Origin: Marinicella algicola
Lineage (GTDB): Bacteria > Pseudomonadota > Gammaproteobacteria > Xanthomonadales > Marinicellaceae
Direction: 5' to 3'
DNA length: 64,000 nt
Assembly (NCBI RefSeq): GCF_028401385.1
Contig: NZ_JAQOMR010000001.1
Coordinates: forward strand, 3,206,501 to 3,270,500
Notes under the pieces: model-generated
The model's input: the letters and a program-made list of their open reading frames with translations, nothing else
The model's database searches: none
Told to the model about the DNA's origin: nothing
Translations under genes and position numbers: made by a program
Part shown: piece by piece, positions 57,512 to 64,000 of the stretch
How the letters are laid out: every line of letters begins with the position of its first letter
How positions within the stretch are numbered: position 1 is the stretch's first letter

Positions 57512-58403
57512 TTATGAGGTCCGAAAACGTCCGGGCGGGCTGCCCGTATGGCGGCTGAAGGCGGTGCTGAAGGTGCTTGCTGAGCTGTAACCGATCGTCT
57601 CGGCGATCTCGTCCAGCGTTTGGCCGCCGTGGCGCAGCAGGTCCCTGGCAAGGCTCATGCGCCATCCGGCGAGATATTCCATCGGCCGGGTCCCGAGCAT
57701 GCGGGCGAAACGATCGAAGAAGGCCGAACGAGACATGCCAGCGACGCGGGCGAGGTCCGGCACGGTCCAGGCCCGGCCGACATCGCCGTGCATGGCCCTG
57801 AGCGCCACGGCGATCCGGGGATCGGCAAGGCCCCTGAGCAGGCCGGGCAGCGTCCTTTCGGCCGGCACGGCCCGCAGCGCCTCGATCAGCAGGATCTCGA
57901 CATAGCGCTCCAGAATGAGTTCGCGGCCGACCTCCTCCCCGCGGCCTCCTCGCCCACGAGGCGGACGAGTTGCGCAAGCCTTGAGACCCCGCGGATATGG
58001 ATCATGCGCGGCAGCAGCGCCACAAGGAGACCGGCGTCGGGCGACGCGAAGCTGAACCAGCCGCCGAACTGCCTGAGATCGGCCGGCCCCTCCTGCCGCC
58101 CATAACGCACCGCGCCATCAGGCAAGGGATCGGCTTTGGGATCGATGAACACCGGCTGCGCCGGCTCCATGCCGGACATGGTGAAGGCCGGCGTGGCGGA
58201 CAGCAGCACGAAATCCCCTCCTCGAGCACCACCGGGGCCTCGCCATCGACGGCCAGCCTGCAGCGCCCCTCGAGCACCGCGCAGAAACCCGGCTGGCCGA
58301 ATTCAGCATAGCGCACAGCCCAGCGACCAGCGCCGCTGATGCCCTTTGAAAACACGGCGCCCGGCCGGAGAAGCCGGACAACATCGGAAAGCGGGTCTGA
58401 CAT
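57512..58403 (-). CDS. AraC-family regulator with cupin-type N-terminal domain (two frameshifts at ~58215 and ~57937)
   Basis: About 297 residues after repair. The N-terminal ligand domain starts MSDPLSDVVRLLRPGAVFSK and contains 'WAVRYAEFGQPGFCAVLEGRCRLAVDGEAPVVLEEGDFVLLSATPAF' once a fifth G is added at 58215-58218. A second missing base at 57937-57940 links 'LVRLVGEEA' to 'ELILERYVEILLIEAL'. The DNA-binding half 'PDLARVAGMSRSAFFDRFARMLGTRPMEYLAGWRM' and 'IAETIGYSSASTFSTAFSRHTGSPPG' is in one frame. It diverges from an SDR gene, which it likely controls. Confidence 0.86.
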
Positions 58404-58499
58404 AATGGACTATCTAAAATTAAAATAGGACTTTTGATTGATGATAATCCAGTTTATCCACGCTACATCGGTTTCGTCAACATCACACAGGAGATTGAT

Positions 58500-59242
58500 A
58501 TGAAAACCGTTCTGATTACCGGCAGTTCATCCGGCTACGGGCTTGAGACCGCCCGCCATTTCCATGCCGAGGGCTGGACCGTGATCGCCACCATGCGCTC
58601 CCCCGCCCGGACCTCTTTCCCGCCTCGCAACGCATCCGCCTTCTGCCGCTGGATGTCACCAGCGCCGACAGCATTGCCGCCGCGATCGCCGCCGCCGGCC
58701 CGATCGACGTTCTGGTCAACAATGCCGGCATCGGCGTCGTCGGCGCATTCGAGGCGACGCCGATGGTCCATATCCGCAAGGTGTTCGAGACCAACACCTT
58801 CGGCGTGATGGCGATGACCCAGGCGGTGATCCCCGCGATGCGCACGCGCAAATCCGGCGTGATCGTCAACGTCACCTCCAGCGTAACGCTTGCCCCAATG
58901 CCGCTCGCTTCCGCCTACACCGCCAGCAAGCAGGCGATCGAGGGTTTTACGGGGTCGCTCGCCCATGAGCTCGGCGCTTTCGGGATCGGCGCGAAGCTTG
59001 TGGAACCCGGCTATGCCCCGACAACGCAATTTGCCGCCAATACCGATATCCCGGTCATGGATCTGATCCCCGAAACGTATGCGGACTATGCGGGTCCCGT
59101 TTTCGCCGGTTATGCCAACCCGCCGCTGACGACGAAGGAAAGCGACGTTGCCGAGGCCGTCTGGCGGGCCGCGCACGACACATCGGGCCGGTTGCGCTTT
59201 CCCGCCGGCGCGGATGCGGTGGCCCTGATGGAACAGGCATGA
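58500..59242 (+). CDS. Short-chain dehydrogenase/reductase (one frameshift at ~58609)
   Basis: A 247-residue classical SDR. The cofactor motif is 'VLITGSSSGYGLETARHF'; after one added G at 58609-58610 the frame continues 'DLFPASQRIRLLPLDVTSADS', then 'VLVNNAGIGVVG', 'VNVTSSVTLAPMPLASAYTASKQAIEGFTGSLAHEL' (Ser, Tyr-x3-Lys) and 'VEPGYAPTTQF'. Substrate unknown. GGAG sits before ATG 58500. Divergently placed with a cupin-AraC regulator. Confidence 0.88.
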
Positions 59243-59260
59243 GGGCTCGCTCTCGTTTTT

Positions 59261-59275
59261 GTTCCCTTTTCATTC
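59261..59275 (+). promoter_or_regulatory. LexA-like box before imuA (one mismatch)
   Basis: GTTC-CCTTTTC-ATTC differs by one base from the alphaproteobacterial SOS consensus GTTC-N7-GTTC, 27 bases before the imuA start. Confidence 0.45.
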
Positions 59276-59302
59276 TCATCCGATCCGCTATATCATCCGC
59301 TC

Positions 59303-59882
59303 ATGCAGGATGAATTTGCGACCATATTTCCGCTCCAGCGCGGCCGGGTGCATGATGCCTCCGGCCCCGGCGCCGCGTTCTTTGCGGCAGCGCTTGCCGG
59401 CATGACCGGCGGCACCGTGCTTTGGATAAAGCCGGCATGGTTTGCCGAGGCGATCAACCCGGTGGCGCTTTCGGCGTTTTCGACCCGCGCGACATCATCC
59501 TGGCACGCACCGCCGACCAGACGGAAACGCTCGCCGCCGCCGAAGAAGGCCTGCGCTCCGGCGCCGTCGGTCTTGTCGTCATGGAAATGGACAGGCCGGT
59601 GGAGCTCACCCCGGCCGCCGCCTGCAGCTTGCCGCCGAAGCCGGCCGCAGCATCGGCCTTGCGCTTCACCCGGAAGGGGCCGGCAATCAGGCGGCGACCA
59701 CGCGCTGGCTCTGCAAACCGCTGTTCTCGAGTTCCGACTCGACTCTTCAAAACTGGTCCATTATAAAGAACAAAACAGGAACAAATAACAGTTGGGCAGT
59801 GCGGTGGGATGAAGCGGCGCGTCGTATCCATGTGGTTTCAAAGACTGCCGAGCGAACGGCTTCTGAGGGCCCGCCCGGTTGA
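59303..59882 (+). CDS. imuA: ImuA, SOS mutagenesis RecA-like protein (two frameshifts at ~59458 and ~59609)
   Basis: A RecA/SulA-related partner of ImuB and DnaE2 in damage-induced mutagenesis; about 193 residues. Three frames hold 'MQDEFATIFPLQRGRVHDASG' to 'GTVLWIKPAWF', then 'GVFDPRDIILARTADQTETLAAAEEGLRSGAVGLVVMEMDRPVEL', then 'GRRLQLAAEAGRSIGLALHPEG' and 'LQNWSIIKNKTGTNNSWAVRWDEAARRI'. One C is missing at each of 59458-59460 and 59609-59612. The last part overlaps imuB by 74 bases in a different frame. Confidence 0.88.
59768..59782. promoter_or_regulatory. Perfect SOS-box-like repeat GAAC-N7-GAAC inside imuA
   Basis: GAAC-AAAACAG-GAAC matches the alphaproteobacterial LexA site (GAAC/GTTC-N7-GAAC/GTTC direct repeat) exactly and ends 26 bases before the imuB start. 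It also encodes the conserved 'KNKTGT' of ImuA, so it may be fortuitous. Confidence 0.35.
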
Positions 59883-61275
59883 CGGCCCGTTCGCCGTCAC
59901 GCTGAGCGAGGGCAATCACGACCGGATTTACGACCTCAACCGGGATGCCAAGCGGCAGGGGCTGGAGCGCGGCATGGGGCTTGCCGATGCCCGCGCCTAT
60001 GTGCCGGACCTCATCACCCGCCCCGCCGATATCGACGCTGACCGGCGCTTTCTGACCACGCTCGCCCGCTGGGCGACGCGCTACACACCCATGCCGGGCT
60101 CGATGGTGAGGACGGGCTGGTGCTCGATATCACCGGCGCAGCTCACCTTTTCGGCGGCGAGGAAGCGATGCTGGAGGACATGAAGGCGAGGCTTCTCCGC
60201 ACCCGGCTTTCCGTGAAGATCGGCATCGCCGATACCCGCGGCGCGGCCTGGGCGCTGTCCCATTTCGCCCCCGGCATCGCGCCTGCCGGCAAGACCAGTG
60301 CGGCGCTCGGCCCGCTTTCGGTCGCCGCACTGCGCATCGACGACAAGACCGCGACCGCGCTGAAACGCCTCGGCCTCAACACCATTGCCGACATGACGGC
60401 CCTGCCGCGCGCCACCCTTGCCCGCCGTTTCGACATGGCCCTGATCGAGCGACTCGAGCAGGCCACCGGCGCGCGGGGCGAGGCAGTGTCGCCGCTTTCC
60501 GAACCGCCGCATTACGGCGTGCGGATGACCTTTCCCGAGCCGATCGGCCTTGTCGACGACGTCATGGCCGCGATCTCGCGCCTGCTGGACACGCTCTGCC
60601 TGCGGCTGAAGACCAGGAAGCGGGCGCGCGCGCTATCACCCTTGCCGTCGAGCGGGTCGACCAGAGCGATCAGCGCGTGACGCTCCGCCTTGCCCGCCCG
60701 ATGCGCGATGCGTCCCGCATTCTCAGGCTTTTCGAGCGCCCCGTGGGCGAGATCGAGGCCGGTTTCGGCATCGAGCGGATCAGGCTTGAGGCCGGCGATG
60801 TGGAAAACCTGCCCGCCGAGCAGATCGGCGAAGGCGGGCTGGTCGAGGGCGAGGCGCTGGACGATCTCGTGACCCGGCTCGGCGCCCGCATCGGGCTCGA
60901 CAACATCGTCCGCTTCCAGCCCGTCGCAAGCCATATCCCCGAACGCGGTTTCACCGACATCCCCGGCGCCTATGGAAGGGTGGAGGCCGAATGGCGCATG
61001 GACCATCCCCGCCCCTTGCGCATGTTCCCCCCGAACCGGTGACCAGCGATGCCGCCCGCCGCCCGCCGTCGCGCTTTTCCTGGCGGCGGTTGCGGCTCGA
61101 AACCGCTTCGAGCAGCGGGCCGGAGCGGATCGCGCCGGAATGGTGGCGGCCGGACGAGGCTTGGCGCTCGGGGCTGCGCGATTACTGGCGGGTCGACACC
61201 CGGCAGGGGCTGAGGCTGTGGATGTTCCACACGCCGAAGGCGCCCGGCTGGTTCGTCCATGGCCTGTTCGCGTGA
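59809..61275 (+). CDS. imuB: ImuB, inactive Y-family polymerase-like mutagenesis protein (three frameshifts at ~60088, ~60606, ~61027)
   Basis: Bridges the beta clamp and DnaE2 during error-prone lesion bypass; about 489 residues after repair. 'RRVVSMWFQRLPSERLLRARP' opens the palm-like domain; 'LDGEDGLVLDITGAAHLFGGEEAMLEDM' occupies the second acidic site, where Y polymerases have conserved Asp/Glu (here DIT, not a full catalytic pair). 'LNTIADMTALPRATLARRF' is the HhH part and 'RDYWRVDTRQGLRLWMFH' the C terminus. Each break needs one base: C at 60088-60090, G at 60606, C at 61027-61032. Confidence 0.9.
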
Positions 61276-61284
61276 GGTCTTGCG

Positions 61285-64000
61285 ATGGATTATGCCGAAT
61301 TGTGCGTCACCACCAATTTCACCTTCCTCACCGGTGCCTCGCACCCGGAGGAGATGGTCATCCGCGCCGCCGAGCTGGATCTCGCCGCCATCGCGATTAC
61401 CGACCGCAATTCGCTGGCCGGCGTGGTACGCGCCTTCCGGGCGCTGAAGGAAATCAGGCGCAAGCTGGAGAAGCAGGCCGAGGAGCAATCAATCAGACTT
61501 TCGACCGATATCGACCCCTCGTCGCGCCAGCCGGCAGGTGACGCCAGGACCATTGCCCTGCCCCCGATCCGTCGCCTGCCGCGTCTGATCGTCGGCTGCC
61601 GGCTGGTGCTGGCCGACAGCCCCGTCGATTTCGTGGCGCTGCCGAAGGACAAGCCGGCCTATCAGAAACTCGTGCGGCTTTTAAGCCTCGGCAAGCTTCG
61701 CGCGCAAAAGGGCGAATGCCTGCTTTACCTTCGCGACCTGCTGGAATGGGCCGATGGTTCCATCCTCATCGCACTCCCCAAGGGCTGGAGAACAAGGCGG
61801 AAGCGACAGACCATATCACCCAGGCGCTGCGCCGCTTTCCGGGCCACGTGTTCGCGGGCGCGGCCCCTCGTTATGACGGCTCCGATGCCGCCTGGTTTGC
61901 CGCCCTCACCGCTCTGTCGCATAAAACCAGCGCACCGATGGTCGCCGTCGGCGATGCGCTGATGCACCATGCGAGCCGTCGCCAGCTGGCCGATGTGCTG
62001 ACATGCATGCGCCACCACATCACGATTGATGACATCGGCCACCTTGCGCTGGCGAATGCAGAGCGGCGACTGAAACCGGCGGATGAGATGGCGCATATCT
62101 TCCGCGACCACCCCGCCGCTATCCGCCGCACGCTGGAGATCGCCGCCCGCCTCACCTTCGAGCTGACCGAACTTTCCTTCAACTATCCGGCCGAAGTCGC
62201 CCATGGCGAGGCGCCGCAGGCCCGCCTTGCCCGCCTCACCTGGGAAGGGCTCAGGAACCGCAATCCGGAAGGCGTCCCGGCACGGAATCGGGAACTTGCC
62301 GAAAAGGAGCTGGCGTTGGTCGACGAGCTCGGCTTCGCCGCCTATTTCCTCACCGTCCATGACATCATCGCCTATGCCCGCAGCAAAGGCATCCTCTGTC
62401 AGGGCCGCGGCTCGGCGGCCAATTCCATCCTCTGCTATGCGCTCGGCATCACCGATGTCAGCCCCGACATGATCGGCATGGTGTTCGAGCGCTTCGTCTC
62501 CCGCCATCGCGGCGAACCGCCCGATATCGACGTCGATTTCGAGCATGAGCGGCGCGAGGAGGTGATCCAGCACATCTACGAGAAATATGGGCGCGAGCAT
62601 GCGGGGCTTTGCGCCACCGTGATCCATTTTCGTTCGCGCGCGGCGATCCGCGAGGTCGGCAAGGTGATGGGGTTGTCGAACGATGTCACCGCCGCTCTTT
62701 CCGGCCAGATCTGGGGCATTTCCAGCAAGGGTGCCGAGCCCGAACGGCTGAAGGAGGTCGGCCTCGACCTTACCGACCGCAGGCTCACCCAGACGGTGCG
62801 CATCATCGGCGAAATCATCGGCTTTCCCCGGCATCTGTCGCAGCATGTCGGCGGCTTCGTCATTACCGAGGATCGGCTGGATGAACTCTGTCCGATCGAA
62901 AACGCGGCGATGGAAGACCGCACCGTGATTGAATGGGACAAGGACGATATCGACGCGCTGCAGATATTGAAGGTCGATGTCTTGAGCCTCGGCATGCTGA
63001 CCTGCCTGCAGAAGAGCTTCGACCTGCTGACCAGTCACTACAACCGCCCGCTCACCATTGCCGCTGTGCCACAGGACGATGAGGCGACCTATGACATGCT
63101 CTGCGCCGCCGATGCCATCGGCGTGTTCCAGGTGGAAAGCCGGGCACAGATGAACTTTCTGCCGCGCATGCGACCGCGCGAATTCTACGACCTCGTCATC
63201 GAGGTGGCGATCGTGCGCCCCGGCCCGATTCAGGGCGGCATGGTACAGCCCTATATCCGAAGGCGGCTGGGGCACGAGAAGATCACCTACCCAAAGGAGG
63301 AATTGCGCGGGGTTCTCGAAAAGACCAAGGGTGTACCGCTGTTTCAGGAACAGGCGATGCTGATCGCCGTGGTCGCCGCCGGGTTTTCGGCCGAGGATGC
63401 CGACCGGCTGCGGCGTTCGCTGGCAAGCTTCCGGCAGATGGGCACGATCGGCGAATTCGAGGCGCAATTCGTCAATGGCATGCTCGACAACGGTTACGAG
63501 CCCGATTTCGCCAAACGCTGCTTTGCACAGATCAAGGGTTTTGCCGATTACGGCTTTCCCGAAAGCCATGCGGCGGCCTTCGCCATGCTCACCTATGTCT
63601 CGGCCTGGTTGAAATGCCATTATCCGGCGGCCTTTGCCTGCGCGCTTTTGAACTCCCAGCCGATGGGCTTTTATGCCCCGGCCCAGATCGTCCGCGACGC
63701 CCGCGAGCATCAGGTGGAGGTGCGGCCGATTTCGGTCAATCACAGCGCCTGGGACTGCACGCTGGAACGGCGCGCCGATGGCGCCTATGCGCTCAGGCTC
63801 GGCTTCCGCCAGATCAAGGGGCTGAAGAAGGAAGACGCCGAATGGCTGGAGAACGCGCGCGGCAATGGCTATCAAACGCCGGAAGACGTGTGGCTCAGGG
63901 CCGGGCTAATGCCGGCGGTGCTGGAACGCCTCGCCGAGGCCGATGCCTTTGCCGATGCTGGTCTGTCCCGCCGCGATGCCCTGTGGCGGGTGAAAGCCAT
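61285..64000 (+). CDS. dnaE2: Error-prone DNA polymerase III alpha subunit DnaE2 (partial at window end; frameshift at ~61776)
   Basis: C-family polymerase of the SOS mutasome; about 906 residues shown, C terminus outside. The PHP domain opens 'AELCVTTNFTFLTGASHPEEM'. One missing C in 61776-61779 splits 'ILIALP' from 'QGLENKAEATDHITQALRRFPGHVF'. The catalytic palm has 'ILCQGRGSAANSILCYALGITDVSP' and 'PPDIDVDFEHERREEVIQHIY' (metal Asp); 'AIVRPGPIQGGMVQPYIRRR' and 'DYGFPESHAAAFAMLTYVSAWLKCHYP' are typical. Starts nine bases after imuB; the three genes form the imuA-imuB-dnaE2 operon. Confidence 0.95.

Noticed and set aside
61725..63875. A 716-residue open frame on the minus strand
   Set aside because: It lies fully antisense to dnaE2, whose domains are unmistakable on the plus strand. 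Long antisense frames are common in GC-rich coding DNA.
1..64000. CRISPR array, prophage, toxin-antitoxin or restriction system
   Set aside because: No spaced direct repeats, phage structural genes, paired small toxin/antitoxin genes or methylase/endonuclease motifs were found.

Overview
The window is a gene-dense, GC-rich stretch of an alphaproteobacterial chromosome. It most likely comes from an order Hyphomicrobiales (Rhizobiales) organism near Rhizobiaceae, Hoeflea or Martelella. Signs of this are the irr-fabA-fabB-fabI cluster, the murA-DUF2948-hisD-UPF0262-infA-maf-yacG cluster, gcrA, a SAM-II riboswitch before metA, a speF-type leader before ornithine decarboxylase, a two-component-type (Omp2/RopA) porin and an imuA-imuB-dnaE2 mutagenesis cassette. 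Species cannot be fixed from the sequence alone.

Layout. 1-2.7 kb: an EmrAB-type efflux pair and a TetR regulator. 2.8-6 kb: hslO, argF, argD. 6.3-6.9 kb: gcrA, followed directly by an ISL3-family insertion sequence (6989-8633). 8.7-12 kb: acetyltransferase, ornithine decarboxylase with a structured leader, and a divergent LysR regulator. 12-13.7 kb: a ZevAB-like metal transport pair. 13.7-17.7 kb: ubiTUV facing ubiD, which suggests O2-independent ubiquinone synthesis. 17.7-21.3 kb: a sulfate/thiosulfate ABC transporter. 21.7-27.3 kb: tRNA-Thr and the conserved murA-to-yacG housekeeping cluster. 27.5-31.1 kb: TPR lipoprotein, leucyl aminopeptidase, NlpC/P60 protein. 31.2-37 kb: adhE with an FNR-type box upstream, then copA and copZ behind a MerR/CueR-type promoter. 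37-41.3 kb: LysE exporter, Nudix, SAM-II riboswitch/metA, galM, YdcF-like protein. 41.4-46.3 kb: irr, fabA, fabB, fabI, porin. 46.4-54.2 kb: an arginine (possibly methylarginine) uptake and catabolism locus: DDAH-like hydrolase, TetR regulator, arginine:pyruvate transaminase, guanidino-oxopentanoate decarboxylase and a four-gene ABC transporter, built around a divergent promoter with a perfect inverted repeat. 54.2-59.2 kb: hydrolase, two AraC regulators, Ogt/AdaA alkylation repair, SDR. 59.3-64 kb: imuA-imuB-dnaE2, running off the window.

Themes. Arginine/ornithine metabolism recurs (argF, argD, ornithine decarboxylase, the aru/DDAH/ABC locus). A microaerobic or anaerobic theme links ubiTUV/ubiD and adhE, both of which have FNR/FixK-like sites. 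A DNA-damage theme links ogt/adaA and the imu cassette.

Data quality. Twenty-three genes, several normally essential or highly conserved, are broken by single-base frameshifts: about 34 in all, 32 explained by one missing base (many in short homopolymers) and two by one extra base. Encoded protein similarity resumes immediately in the new frame. I treat these as sequencing or assembly errors and annotate the full genes, giving the break position for each. No CRISPR array, prophage or recognisable defence island is present. I found no locus I could defend as a wholly new system; the most interesting items are the arginine/DDAH locus and the regulatory DNA.
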